Positions 9,460 to 17,665 of a stretch of DNA of 64,000 nt are shown in pieces. The notes under the pieces were generated by a model, which did not search any database, was not told where the DNA came from, and saw only the letters and a program-made list of their open reading frames with translations. The stretch's first letter is position 1; each line of letters opens with the position of its first letter. This stretch comes from an uncultured Bacteroidia bacterium (GTDB lineage Bacteria > Bacteroidota > Bacteroidia > Bacteroidales > UBA932): assembly GCA_902782225.1 (NCBI GenBank), contig CACZMF010000005.1, positions 186,001 to 250,000 of the forward strand. Direction: 5' to 3'. The position numbers and the translations under genes are program-made.

Positions 9460-10422
9460 TTATTTGGATTGCAGGTAGATCGTCTTCCCGGAGTGGCGGA
9501 CGCGCATTTTCCCGTCGGAGCTCATCACGGACAGGATCTGGTCGAGGGTCTCGTTGTTGGTGAAGATGGAGAAGTAGCGCCTTGACGCCAGATCCTCATC
9601 CAGAACGATGATTTCGCGGTTGAAGCGGCGGGAAAGGTCAGCCGCAATGTCAGCCATCTCCATATCGAAGAAATGGAGCGAATTGTCTTCATGGAAAGCC
9701 TTGAAGCCGGAGGGAGAGAACCTCGAGACATCGAGTTTGTCGTTTTCCCGGTTGTAGAGCATCCTGTCTCCCGGCTTCAGGCGGACAATCCTTGTCTCAT
9801 CCTGCCTCGATACGTTGGCTTCCACGCTGCCCTCCAGCAGAAGCAGTTCAGCAGTGTGTTCGTGGGCAAAATTCTTGAAATTGAACGAAGTGCCGAGCAC
9901 CTTTATGTCAAGGCCCGGGGACTTGATGACGAAAGGATGTTCGGGATCCCTGGCCACGTCCAGATATGCTTCTCCGTCCATGAACACGATGCGGTTGCTA
10001 CCGGAAAAGACGGCCGGATAGGTCAGGCGGCTGCCGGAGTTGAGGTGGAGAGTCGTCCCGTCGGCGAGCGACACCACCCGCTTCTCGCCGAAAGGCACGC
10101 TCACCTCCACCCATTCGATGGCGGCGATGCGTTCTTCGCCCGTATTCAGGCCGGCCTTGTATGAGACGGGAAGGAAAATCGCAGACGCCAGCACGGCCAC
10201 GGCCGCCAGGGCATAAGGAAGTATCCTCCTGAAAACGGTATGACGATGGGGGGTCTGTCCCGATGAATCGAGGCACTCTTCGAACAGGTCCCGGAGGGAA
10301 TCGTCCATTTCCGGCGACCCTTGATCGGCGCAGATGATTTTCTGCACCTCTCCCTCCTCACGCATGGAGAGGCGGTCGAAAAAATAATCACGAATTTTGT
10401 CCTTCACATTATATAAACGCAT
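9460..10422 (-). CDS. FecR-family anti-sigma factor
   Basis: I start the protein at the ATG at 10422 (MRLYNVKDKI, 320 residues); an in-frame GTG at 10452 would add ten residues. A cytoplasmic N-terminal segment of about 85 residues is followed by one membrane span (ILPYALAAVAVLASAIFLPV). The periplasmic FecR domain contains V-x-V-P-F-G-E-K-R-V-V-S-L-A-D-G-T-x-L-H-L-N-S-G-S-x-L-x-Y-P, the hallmark of the family, and a C-terminal STN-like DUF4974 region (IFTNNETLDQIL). It holds the ECF sigma factor encoded just upstream and releases it when the SusC STN domain reports ligand. Confidence 0.96.
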   Translation of the reverse strand: MRLYNVKDKIRDYFFDRLSMREEGEVQKIICADQGSPEMDDSLRDLFEECLDSSGQTPHRHTVFRRILPYALAAVAVLASAIFLPVSYKAGLNTGEERIAAIEWVEVSVPFGEKRVVSLADGTTLHLNSGSRLTYPAVFSGSNRIVFMDGEAYLDVARDPEHPFVIKSPGLDIKVLGTSFNFKNFAHEHTAELLLLEGSVEANVSRQDETRIVRLKPGDRMLYNRENDKLDVSRFSPSGFKAFHEDNSLHFFDMEMADIAADLSRRFNREIIVLDEDLASRRYFSIFTNNETLDQILSVMSSDGKMRVRHSGKTIYLQSK

Positions 10423-10455
10423 GAAGGACGCAAAATACGTAATCAGTCCCACAAA

Positions 10456-10968
10456 TTAACTCAGATAAACGGAGACCTCCCGCCTGGCAAGCTCGAGGTG
10501 TTTCTCTACCGTGCGGACGGAAATGCCCATGCGGGCGGCAATTTCCTCGTCGGAAAGGCCATTCAGCTTGCTCATCCTGAACACTTCAGCTCTTTTCCTG
10601 GGCATTTTTGCAAGGACCGGGTGCAGCAGATTCATCATGACGTCCGGCTGGATGTCGTCCGACACCCCCTCAGGGAGGACCTGCACCTTGTCCACCTGGC
10701 TTTCCCATTTGGACCGCAGGGTGCTGACCACCTCATTTCGGGCGCAAATGAACAGCCAGTTCCTGAAAGCAGCCACGCTTTCGAAGGAAGGATTGGACGA
10801 CATCAGGCGCAGGAAAATGTTCTGGACTATGTCTTCCGCCTTCGCCTTGTCCTTGATAAGGCCCGTCACGAAATTACGCACACCGGGAGCATAGCGTTTA
10901 TAAAGTTCCGCCAAAGCACCCATGTCCCCTTCAGACATAGCCAGAATCAGTTTCGAATCCTGCTTCAT
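10456..10968 (-). CDS. ECF-type RNA polymerase sigma-70 factor
   Basis: The start is taken at the ATG at 10968 (MKQDSKLILA, 170 residues); an in-frame TTG at 10995 lies inside the probable -7 promoter element and is unlikely. Region 2 is visible as LAELYKRYAPGVRNFV, DKAKAEDIVQNIFLRL and FRNWLFICARNEVVSTLR. Region 4 is visible as LAKMPRKRAEVFRMSKLNGLSDEEIAARMGISVRTVEKHL, a complete helix-turn-helix. It belongs to the Bacteroidota FecI-like group paired with FecR and SusC, and should activate the operon running to the left. The fecR gene follows after 33 bases. Confidence 0.96.
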   Translation of the reverse strand: MKQDSKLILAMSEGDMGALAELYKRYAPGVRNFVTGLIKDKAKAEDIVQNIFLRLMSSNPSFESVAAFRNWLFICARNEVVSTLRSKWESQVDKVQVLPEGVSDDIQPDVMMNLLHPVLAKMPRKRAEVFRMSKLNGLSDEEIAARMGISVRTVEKHLELARREVSVYLS

Positions 10969-10992
10969 TTCCCGGTAGTGGTCAGTGTATCG

Positions 10993-11000
10993 CAAATATA
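10993..11000 (-). promoter_or_regulatory. Bacteroidota -7 element (TATATTTG) upstream of the sigma factor gene
   Basis: On the minus strand TATATTTG matches TAnnTTTG exactly and lies 25 bases before the ATG at 10968. No clear TTTG box is seen at the standard 19-21 base distance, so the -33 half is weak or absent. Confidence 0.5.
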
Positions 11001-11031
11001 GTCATTTTTCAAGGATTTCCCACCATGGGGC

Positions 11032-11889
11032 TCACTTGAGCTTCACGTCCACATACACCGGAAGGTGGTCCGAAGCGACCCTCACGTCGCCGGACTTGAA
11101 CGCCACGGGCACCTCTGCCTCCAGCAGTTCAACCCGGGACGAGGCGTTGCGGTACACCATGATGTAGTCGATGCACTTGACCGGCTGGCTTGCCGGATAG
11201 GTGAAGTCGAACGGCGAAAGGATGGTCCATTCCCGCTTCATATAGGAGATGGTCTCGCTGGTCGGCAGGGCATTGAAGTCGCCGCACAGGAACACGGGCT
11301 TGTCTGTGTTGCCGTAAGTAGCTTTTATCCAGTCGGTTATCGCGGCGGCCTGGGCCAGCTGGGCAGTCTTGGACTTGTGGTCCAGGTGGGTGGAGCAGAA
11401 CACGAAGTCCCGGAATTCGCACACCGCGAGGGCCCGCTGTTCGGAGCCGTCCCCCCTGTCCAGCTTGAGCCGGAAGCGTTTTTGGAGCTGCAGCGAAGGG
11501 TCCGACGCAATGCCTATTCCGTAGCCGCCGCCCTTGTAGTCCAGGGCCTGCGCGAAGGTGTAGTCCCAGCCGCCCATCGCTTCGGCGAAGAGCTTGATCT
11601 GGAACACGTTGTGGCGGGTGTTGCAGCTGTCCAGTTCGTTCATGGACAAAGCGCTCACGCCCAGTTCCCTGACCATTGCGGCCACCATCCCGGTGGTATT
11701 GGTCCCGCTCTTGCTGAAGACGCCCACGTTGTAGGTGGCGAGCCTCAGCGAGCCCTTGTCCGGGGCCGGATCATCGCCCTGGACTTCAGGGGCCGGTTTC
11801 CCGGGAGGCGGGAGATCGACGATAGCTTTCTTCTCACATTTTCCAGACAGAAGCAGGACGCACAGGAGCGCAAAGGCCAATTTTTTCAT
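11032..11889 (-). CDS. Endonuclease/exonuclease/phosphatase-family lipoprotein
   Basis: The start is set at the ATG at 11889, giving 285 residues with a lipoprotein signal ending LLSGKC (Cys18) and then a proline-rich linker. The family fold is marked by LRLATYNVGVF, SMNELDS (metal-binding Glu), FCSTHLDH, CGDFNALP and the terminal SDHLPVYVD, which holds the catalytic Asp-His pair. Members are Mg2+-dependent phosphodiesterases acting on nucleic acids, phospholipids or inositol phosphates, and the secreted lipoprotein versions in Bacteroidota have no settled substrate. It stands alone between the sigma gene and the large lipoprotein gene. Confidence 0.9.
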   Translation of the reverse strand: MKKLAFALLCVLLLSGKCEKKAIVDLPPPGKPAPEVQGDDPAPDKGSLRLATYNVGVFSKSGTNTTGMVAAMVRELGVSALSMNELDSCNTRHNVFQIKLFAEAMGGWDYTFAQALDYKGGGYGIGIASDPSLQLQKRFRLKLDRGDGSEQRALAVCEFRDFVFCSTHLDHKSKTAQLAQAAAITDWIKATYGNTDKPVFLCGDFNALPTSETISYMKREWTILSPFDFTYPASQPVKCIDYIMVYRNASSRVELLEAEVPVAFKSGDVRVASDHLPVYVDVKLK

Positions 11890-11997
11890 AGAGCAAATAT
11901 ATAGGTTTATGAGCGGAATTGCAAGACGGCAGGTTTTGGGGCTGATTATTAGTATATTGTGAGGCACGGGTGCTGCCAGATGCCGCCGGGTGCTGCC

Positions 11998-12077
11998 GCT
12001 GGAACATATTTGCTTCCAGCAGGAGCATTTAGGGCGTTATTTGCTCCCACTGGAATGATTTTTCTTCCAGCAGGAGC
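11998..12077 (-). terminator. Two tandem hairpins downstream of the MF-repeat lipoprotein gene
   Basis: GCTGGAA (11998-12004) pairs with TTCCAGC (12014-12020). GCTCC plus CTGGAA (12043-12055) pairs with TTCCAG plus GGAGC (12065-12077). The hairpins begin three bases after the stop codon of the gene ending at 12081 and have A/T-rich loops. They may terminate or stabilise that transcript. The loops rather than the 3' side are A/T-rich, so this is not a textbook intrinsic terminator. Confidence 0.5.
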
Positions 12078-12080
12078 ACC

Positions 12081-14789
12081 CTATGGAGTAATAGTCCATC
12101 CTGCGGGGACGCCGTACTCTCCTCTTGGCCAGTTGACGCCAGAAGCGCGTGTGAAGGTACCTGTGGCATTGGTTCCGCTCATCCAGTCCATGATGGCAGC
12201 AGCATTGGGAGCTTCGTAGTCGGGCTCATCAGCGTCCCACGCCCAGTCGGGATTGGTGGCAAGGCAGGTGACGGCTCCCAGTGAACTGCAATCACGGAAC
12301 ATGTAGGCATAGCAGAACCGCACCAGCCTGGTTGCTTTCAGTTCCGGAGCCTTGGTAAGTGAGGTGCAGTAGTCGAACATATTCATGTAGCAGCCTTCGG
12401 CAAGCGTAGAGGCAGGAAGCGCCGGAGCCTGGGTGAGGCTTACGCATTCGCGGAACATGCCCCCGTAGCAGTACGGCGCAAGGGTGGTCGCCGGAAGGAC
12501 CGGGGCCTGGGCAATACCACTTGCAGAAAACATGTTGGCATAGCAGTTTTCGGCAAGGTTCCTTGCAGGCAGTGCCGGAGCCGATGTCATTCGCGAGCAC
12601 CCCTCGAACATACTCATGTATGACGAATTGCCCACCGTGCTCGCCCCAAGGACCAGATCCTTGGCCGAAACCAGTTTGGTGTCGTGCGAGAATAATTGCA
12701 CAAAAGCATAGTCCGAAAGCGTCTGGACGTTCACATAGTCGCCGCTGGAAACAAGGCTGCGGATGTCGCCGGATACTTTATACTTCCCGCTGCCTGAAAT
12801 CCGGGTATAAAGATAGACTGCTGACTCGTGACCGTACACAGGGTTGTCTCCCCACAGGCGCAGCTTCTCACCGGCAGACACGTCAATGGTGATTGTACTG
12901 TTGCTGGATGTGGTTGCCGAACCCATGTGAATGTCCTTTCCGCAGGTAATGGAGAGCCCCTGCGGGTTGGCGATGGTAATGACGCCGCTCTCAACAGCCT
13001 CTATGGTAAGGGGATCCACAAATCCGTTCCATCCGGCCGGGATGCCGTGGTCTCCACTGGGCCAGGATACCGAAGGATCGGAGACAAAGGTTCCGCCGGC
13101 GGGGACGCCTTCCACCCAGAAATGCGTGGCTTTGTTTCTTCCAAGGTTACCCTTGGCGTAACAGATAATCTGTTTCAGGCTCCGACAATCCCTGAACATA
13201 AAGCGGTATGCGTCATTCCCGGGGGCTGCGGCGGGCAGAACGGGGGCGGCCGCCAGGGCCCGGCAGTCTGAGAACATCCTGAAGTAACTGGTAGCAGGGA
13301 CATTCGTTGCCGGAAGGATGGACGGAGCTTTTTCCAATCTGTAGCACTGGTAGAACATGCTGTTGTAAGGTCCCAAGACGCTCATAGGGTCATAAGGTCC
13401 GCCTGAAAGCGTTGTTGCAGGGAGCTCCGGTGCTCGTGTGAGGTTTGTACAGTTATAGAACATGAGTGCATAAGAGCCTTTGCGCACCGTCGTTGCCGGA
13501 AGCTCGATATCCTTCTCCGGATGGTTAAGCATATTGCCCACATCCTCGAACATGCCGTAAAAGGCATAGTCTTCCGCAGTTTTTAAGCCCGAATCCGGAG
13601 ACCCGAAATACTCAAAATCTATGAGGCTCATAAGATTGCCGTACAGATAAAACGGGGCGTCGCAGTTTATGTGGGTGAATGCATCATATGCGTTATAGGT
13701 GTTTGTTGACGAATTATACTTCTCCGTCCTCGTTCCATAATACCTGTTCCCCGGAGCAAGCTTTCCGCCCAGAAGCAGTTTATCACCGGCCTTCACCTCA
13801 ATCTTGATTGGGTCTCCGCTTGCGATATTGGAATTGATTGCGCTATTGTTCACGCCATCAAAACCATAGTAAAAAGTGCGTCCGAGAGGATTCTGGATAG
13901 TCACGATGCCGTCTTGCAGAGCCTCGATGGTAAATGGCTGCTTGAGGGACTCGTATTTTTTCAAAGTCTTGGATGCCTTGTAAAACCTGCCGTCGGCAAG
14001 AAGCGCCTTCATGGTGCCGCTAAAAACCGTTCCGTCCTGCGTTTCAGCCACAAAATCGTATGGAATCCTGACCTTCCCGGTGCGGTCGAAATCAGCGCCG
14101 TATTGCCCCGGGATGGCAACGAAGAACTCGGTTCCGGGCGCGTCAGGAACCACCGTGACTGGGTTGTCAAGGCTCCAGGAGGTGAGCGTGAGCCTTGTAA
14201 TCTTGTTGGTTTCGCAACCCATGTAGTTGAAGCTGAAAAGGGTAATGCTCTGCCGGCTGACCAAAGTGGCATCGGAAAGAACGATCTTGGAACTCGCATT
14301 ATCGACACTCGTCACATCTACGGTCGCAAGCGCAAAATCGTAGCGCTTGGCAATATCTTCCAGCGTCCCTTTCTGCCCGGCATACATCTCCCGGGAACCG
14401 GCAGGTTTTTCCGGATACAAAAGTGTGAACCTGTCTCCCGTATTGACCGTTCCCGATATCGTCCCCCTGAACCGGCAAATGCTGCCGCCGCCGGGCGTGG
14501 TGAGTGTTCCTCGGTGTCCGTCCCCGTTGACGTCATACACCTCTATCTTATCCGTCCCGCTCCAGTATGCCGACAAATAACCGTTGTCAAGGATCAGGGC
14601 CTTTGTTCCGGCAACAATTCCGCCACCTTCCCAGCCATCGTGTTCAAATAATGCCTTCGTTGTGGCTTCAGCCCATTTCAGGGCATCGACTTCCACCGTC
14701 CAGGTCTTCCCTTCCGGTGCGGTTTCGACTTCGTGCTTTGCACATGCGACTGCGGCAAGTGCCGCAATAAGAATCCAATACTTTCTCAT
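12081..14789 (-). CDS. Large surface lipoprotein, fimbrillin-like N-terminus plus two BspA/DUF285-like MF-repeat modules
   Basis: Starting at the ATG at 14789 the protein has 902 residues and a lipoprotein signal ending AAVAC (Cys16). Residues about 20-280 look like the fimbrillin-like beta-rich domains of Bacteroidota (LLYPEKP, FSFNYMG, FFVAIPG). The remainder is two homologous modules. Each begins with V-x-A-G-[ED]-K-L, continues with repeats of about 23 residues of the form LPA-T-x-L-A-x(3)-Y-x(2)-MF-x(2)-C-x-[SN]-L-x-x-AP-x, and ends SW-P-x-GDHGIPAGW or NW-PRGEYGVPAGW. Such repeats belong to the BspA/DUF285 leucine-rich-like group of surface adhesins. A role in adhesion or host interaction is inferred. 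Only two bases separate its start from the small protein gene upstream. Confidence 0.8.
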   Translation of the reverse strand: MRKYWILIAALAAVACAKHEVETAPEGKTWTVEVDALKWAEATTKALFEHDGWEGGGIVAGTKALILDNGYLSAYWSGTDKIEVYDVNGDGHRGTLTTPGGGSICRFRGTISGTVNTGDRFTLLYPEKPAGSREMYAGQKGTLEDIAKRYDFALATVDVTSVDNASSKIVLSDATLVSRQSITLFSFNYMGCETNKITRLTLTSWSLDNPVTVVPDAPGTEFFVAIPGQYGADFDRTGKVRIPYDFVAETQDGTVFSGTMKALLADGRFYKASKTLKKYESLKQPFTIEALQDGIVTIQNPLGRTFYYGFDGVNNSAINSNIASGDPIKIEVKAGDKLLLGGKLAPGNRYYGTRTEKYNSSTNTYNAYDAFTHINCDAPFYLYGNLMSLIDFEYFGSPDSGLKTAEDYAFYGMFEDVGNMLNHPEKDIELPATTVRKGSYALMFYNCTNLTRAPELPATTLSGGPYDPMSVLGPYNSMFYQCYRLEKAPSILPATNVPATSYFRMFSDCRALAAAPVLPAAAPGNDAYRFMFRDCRSLKQIICYAKGNLGRNKATHFWVEGVPAGGTFVSDPSVSWPSGDHGIPAGWNGFVDPLTIEAVESGVITIANPQGLSITCGKDIHMGSATTSSNSTITIDVSAGEKLRLWGDNPVYGHESAVYLYTRISGSGKYKVSGDIRSLVSSGDYVNVQTLSDYAFVQLFSHDTKLVSAKDLVLGASTVGNSSYMSMFEGCSRMTSAPALPARNLAENCYANMFSASGIAQAPVLPATTLAPYCYGGMFRECVSLTQAPALPASTLAEGCYMNMFDYCTSLTKAPELKATRLVRFCYAYMFRDCSSLGAVTCLATNPDWAWDADEPDYEAPNAAAIMDWMSGTNATGTFTRASGVNWPRGEYGVPAGWTITP

Positions 14790-14791
14790 GG

Positions 14792-14923
14792 CTAGTTCCC
14801 CCATTCGTCAGTTATCCAATATCCATAATCATCCCGGAGAAAGTCTCCGGAGGCCTGCAGGATGGCTTCTTCCATCCACTGCTGTTCAATTTCCACTGCG
14901 GGCGTCATGTACTTTTCTTTCAT
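14792..14923 (-). CDS. Small acidic protein of 43 residues upstream of the MF-repeat lipoprotein
   Basis: The ATG at 14923 gives MKEKYMTPAVEIEQQW and an acidic, aromatic C-terminus (DDYGYWITDEWGN). There is no signal peptide or membrane span. Short proteins starting MKxxYxxPxxE are widespread but uncharacterised in Bacteroidota, often upstream of large surface-protein genes. Here the stop codon ends two bases before the lipoprotein start, so the two genes are surely co-transcribed. A TAnnTTTG element (TACCTTTG, 14949-14956 on the minus strand) precedes it. Function is unknown; a signalling peptide, chaperone or secretion helper are possibilities. Confidence 0.7.
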   Translation of the reverse strand: MKEKYMTPAVEIEQQWMEEAILQASGDFLRDDYGYWITDEWGN

Positions 14924-14948
14924 ATAGCGTGTTCGTTTGTTTCCGGCG

Positions 14949-14956
14949 CAAAGGTA
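14949..14956 (-). promoter_or_regulatory. Bacteroidota -7 element (TACCTTTG) before the 43-residue protein
   Basis: TACCTTTG on the minus strand matches TAnnTTTG and lies 25 bases upstream of the ATG at 14923. No convincing -33 TTTG is present at 19-21 bases, which would suit an activator-dependent promoter such as one controlled by the divergent AraC-type regulator. Confidence 0.5.
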
Positions 14957-15015
14957 CTCACAGACAGCGGGAGTGATGTCCCACCCCCGCAAAACTATGT
15001 CTCAAATTGACAAAA

Positions 15016-16551
15016 ATGATTAATTTTGTCTTTTGTATGCGTCTACTGGTTGTTTTTCTTATTTCACTTATTGCTGCCGCTCAGCCCAATCCACGGCAGG
15101 AAGACTCGCTGCGGCGAGCAAAAATGGCGGAACTCTTTTATGCTGACGACAAGGACGGCTTTTTGCAGGCAGCGCGTGACCTCGTGGATTTTCACAAGAC
15201 GCATGGGAGCGACAAACAGCTCTTCGACGCTTATGCTACACTCTTTGACCGCCAGCAGATGTGGGGCCGATACGACGACGCCGTTGCCACCATCGACGAA
15301 ATGTCTCAGGTCGCCCAGGGAAGGCGCAGCCGTCTTGGAACCGCAGTTGCCGAGTTCTGTACCGGGCAGCTGTACCTCAATACCAGGCAGCCTGCAGAGG
15401 CGGAAATCCACTACCGCCGTGCCTTCAATGAGCTTAAAACCGCAGGTGAAAACGGGCGGGCGTTGAGGGCCGGCTTTAACCTGCAGGCCTGTGCAATGAA
15501 TCTGGGGGAGCCGGAAGCCGGACTTGCCATGAATGACTCTACGGCGATTCTCATCTCCGATATGGAAGCGCGCTCCGGCAGAGCCAATGCAGGAAATCAC
15601 TTCAAGCAGGCCAGGTATCGTTTCGTACTTCTGCAAAGGACGGGCAGGCTGAAGGAGGCGGCCCCTCTGAAGGATACCCTCCTTCATTATGCCGGAGTGC
15701 TCAACGACCCTTCCCAGGACGAAATCATGCTCACCGCCATCGCTCAGTACGAGCAGGCCGTCGGCAACAGAAAAGAGGCTTACGCATGCTTGGATACGCT
15801 TATTTCCAGAAACCTCAAGGCGCGCAATTTCAACAACGCCTCCCGGTTCCGTCTCTCCCTGGCCGACTTCCAGCGGGAGAATGGGGACTTGGACCTGGCT
15901 GTCGACAATTACCGACTATACTCGGCCGAGAGCGACTCGGCACGGATACAGGATACTCACCGGCAACTCAACGAACTCACTAAGAAGTTCGAACTCGATG
16001 AGCTCAGGATGGAAAACGAAGCGTCCCGTCAGAGGAACACCATGCTCGGTCTCATCGTCGCAGTCATGGCTGTTCTGCTGGTGGCGATATTCGTCTACAA
16101 CAGGCAGTTACGGCGCAAGAACAGGATTCTCTTTTCCGCCACGCAGGAGCACATCAAGGCTGAAGAGGAGGCCGAAGAGGCAATCGTGCATGCCCCGGAA
16201 GCCGGGCAAACGGCCGAGGAGAGACTCTATGCCAGTCTTATCAAATTGATGCAGGAAGAGGAGCTTTTCAAGGATGCCGACCTCAACCGGGATATATTGT
16301 GCGCCAGACTGGGGACAAACCGCACCTACATTTCAAATGCCGTCAAGCAGTGTTTTGGCGGGACCCTCAATGCGTTTATCAACCACTTCCGCCTGCGCTG
16401 GTCTGCCGAAGCCCTTGCAGGCCGGGACGACCTTTCTGTGCTTGCCGTGGGAGAAGATGCCGGCTTCAGCTCACGATCCACCTTCCACAGGCTCTTTCAG
16501 GAGGCCTACGGCATGTCGCCGTCAGCCTACAGAGCCGCATCTAAAGCATAA
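15016..16551 (+). CDS. TPR-repeat, membrane-spanning AraC-family transcriptional regulator
   Basis: I use the ATG at 15016 (511 residues); an in-frame TTG at 15007 and an ATG at 15037 are alternatives. A signal-like hydrophobic segment (LLVVFLISLIAAA) precedes about 300 residues of helical TPR-like repeats (TGQLYLNTRQPAEAEIHYRRA and others). One transmembrane helix follows (MLGLIVAVMAVLLVAIFVY), then a basic stop-transfer run and a cytoplasmic C-terminal AraC helix-turn-helix pair (LNRDILCARLGTNRTYISN, GFSSRSTFHRLFQEAYGMSPSAYR). This architecture suggests a periplasmic TPR sensor wired straight to a DNA-binding domain. It is divergent from the 43-residue protein/lipoprotein operon and is a likely regulator of it. 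Confidence 0.88.
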   Translation: MINFVFCMRLLVVFLISLIAAAQPNPRQEDSLRRAKMAELFYADDKDGFLQAARDLVDFHKTHGSDKQLFDAYATLFDRQQMWGRYDDAVATIDEMSQVAQGRRSRLGTAVAEFCTGQLYLNTRQPAEAEIHYRRAFNELKTAGENGRALRAGFNLQACAMNLGEPEAGLAMNDSTAILISDMEARSGRANAGNHFKQARYRFVLLQRTGRLKEAAPLKDTLLHYAGVLNDPSQDEIMLTAIAQYEQAVGNRKEAYACLDTLISRNLKARNFNNASRFRLSLADFQRENGDLDLAVDNYRLYSAESDSARIQDTHRQLNELTKKFELDELRMENEASRQRNTMLGLIVAVMAVLLVAIFVYNRQLRRKNRILFSATQEHIKAEEEAEEAIVHAPEAGQTAEERLYASLIKLMQEEELFKDADLNRDILCARLGTNRTYISNAVKQCFGGTLNAFINHFRLRWSAEALAGRDDLSVLAVGEDAGFSSRSTFHRLFQEAYGMSPSAYRAASKA

Positions 16552-16937
16552 TTATCGTTGCGCTTTTTGTCGCCGTTGCGGCAAACGCCCAGGAGAAAAT
16601 TTATTGTGAACTCATTGGTGTCCAGGGTTTGTTCACGAAGAAATTCAACATCTCAGTCGACTTTGGTCAAGAGTCGAAACTGTTTTCCAACGAGGCGCTC
16701 GTCGATGAAAAAGGAAAAGCCATTTCCTTCAATACGATGGTCGACGCCATGAATTATATGAGCAAGCATGGCTGGGAGTTCGAACAGGCATACATTGTCA
16801 CGATTGGGACAGATTCCACCGCGTCACATTACTACCACTGGGTTTTGAGCAAGGTCATCGGCGAGAACGGGGACACCGATCCAATGAAGACCGTCCAGAT
16901 GGTCAAGGACTCTGCCAAGGCAGAAAGTACCGAATAA
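16551..16937 (+). CDS. Small secreted protein lacking a canonical start codon
   Basis: The only ATG/GTG/TTG start in the frame is TTG at 16629, which would give a 102-residue protein beginning LFTKKFNISVDFGQ. The same frame upstream encodes IIVALFVAVAANAQ, a clear signal peptide with an ANAQ cleavage site, then EKIYCELIGVQG. The true protein therefore starts near 16545-16551, where only ATA, ATT and ATC codons exist before an in-frame TAA at 16542. This point coincides with the stop codon of the araC-type gene. Resembles small secreted Bacteroidota proteins with a V-D-F-G core and a GWEFEQAY motif; their function is unknown. It may be a degraded gene, use a rare start, or contain a sequence error. 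Confidence 0.6.
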   Translation: MIVALFVAVAANAQEKIYCELIGVQGLFTKKFNISVDFGQESKLFSNEALVDEKGKAISFNTMVDAMNYMSKHGWEFEQAYIVTIGTDSTASHYYHWVLSKVIGENGDTDPMKTVQMVKDSAKAESTE

Positions 16938-17336
16938 TCCATCTGCCCGGATAGTGACGATACCCTGCCTGGTCTGTGGACCGGGATAAGCAAATTCGGC
17001 CGTTTTCGCACATAGGGGTACAGGCGAGTGGACCGGTATCGGCAGCCCGCCGGGGGCGCTGGAGGCCTGTTTTGCACACGGGAAGGCTCCGGGCCAGCCA
17101 ACCCGCCTGGGACCTGCGCCAGCCCCCAAAACAACACACCCCGCATCTCTCGACGCGGGGTGCTTGCAATTCTAACCTATAATTGAAAGAGATTTCTGTA
17201 TCCCACTAGAAATCAATCCCTTGCCGTTTTATTAAAAATCGTTTTGCGAAGTATATACGAAACTTTTGCAAAAGAATCATCATTGAAAACGAGAAAAAAG
17301 ACGGATAACCATAATTCTTCAAGCAACAAATAATGT
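16938..17336. other. Intergenic stretch without genes
   Basis: No credible reading frame is seen. The left half is GC-rich with several short palindromic words and holds one GACCTGCGCC word near 17110. The right half is AT-rich and contains the first 47-base hairpin repeat (17131-17177) and the approach to the toxin-antitoxin promoter. The composition change at about 17160 marks the left border of the AT-richer island. Confidence 0.6.
17131..17177 (-). repeat. 47-base hairpin repeat, copy 1
   Basis: ACAACACACCCCGC through TTCTAACC. CACCCCGC (17137-17144) pairs with GCGGGGTG (17155-17162) around a 10-base loop. Read on the minus strand the stem is followed by TGTTGTTTTGG, which is T-rich enough to act as a weak intrinsic terminator. 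Near-identical copies lie at 17958-18004 and 19179-19225 in the same orientation. Confidence 0.85.
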
Positions 17337-17375
17337 GTACCATTTTGGTACTTATTTTGAAAATGCATATATTTG
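17337..17375 (+). promoter_or_regulatory. Promoter and operator of the toxin-antitoxin operon
   Basis: TTTG at 17344-17347 and TATATTTG at 17368-17375 are separated by exactly 20 bases, a perfect Bacteroidota promoter, 22 bases before the antitoxin ATG. The palindrome GTACC-ATTTT-GGTAC (17337-17351) covers the -33 box. YefM-type antitoxins bind TGTACA-like palindromes, so this is the likely autoregulatory operator. Confidence 0.75.
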
Positions 17376-17397
17376 CAAACACTAAAGATTATCAAAT

Positions 17398-17664
17398 ATG
17401 GTTGTAGTAAGCAGCAGAGAGTTCAGGGCCAACCAGAGGAAGTACTTCAATCTGGCCCGTACAAATGATGTCGTGATTACCTCAAGGGCTCACGGCAGCT
17501 ACCGCCTTGTTCCCGTTTCGCCGGACGATACCCTTATTGACGCTGCCACTCTTGAGGCAAAGATTCGTCAGGGTATCGCCGATTACGAAGCAGGAAAGGT
17601 ATATCGAATGAATGAAGGAGAGAGTTCCGAGGAGTTTCTCGGCAGGATGTTAAGTGAAGATTGA
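17398..17664 (+). CDS. Phd/YefM-family antitoxin
   Basis: The 88-residue protein begins MVVVSSREFRANQRKYFNLA, the N-terminal DNA-binding fold of the Phd/YefM family, followed by DVVITSRAHGSYRLVPV. The C-terminal tail (residues about 50-88) is acidic and presumably wraps the toxin. It precedes the YoeB-type toxin gene by one base and represses its own promoter in characterised relatives. An excellent promoter with an overlapping palindrome lies just upstream. Confidence 0.93.
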   Translation: MVVVSSREFRANQRKYFNLARTNDVVITSRAHGSYRLVPVSPDDTLIDAATLEAKIRQGIADYEAGKVYRMNEGESSEEFLGRMLSED

Positions 17665-17665
17665 T

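Noticed and set aside
10969..10995. TTG start for the sigma factor adding nine residues
   Set aside because: The TTG is the end of a good -7 promoter element, and region 2 begins well after the downstream ATG.
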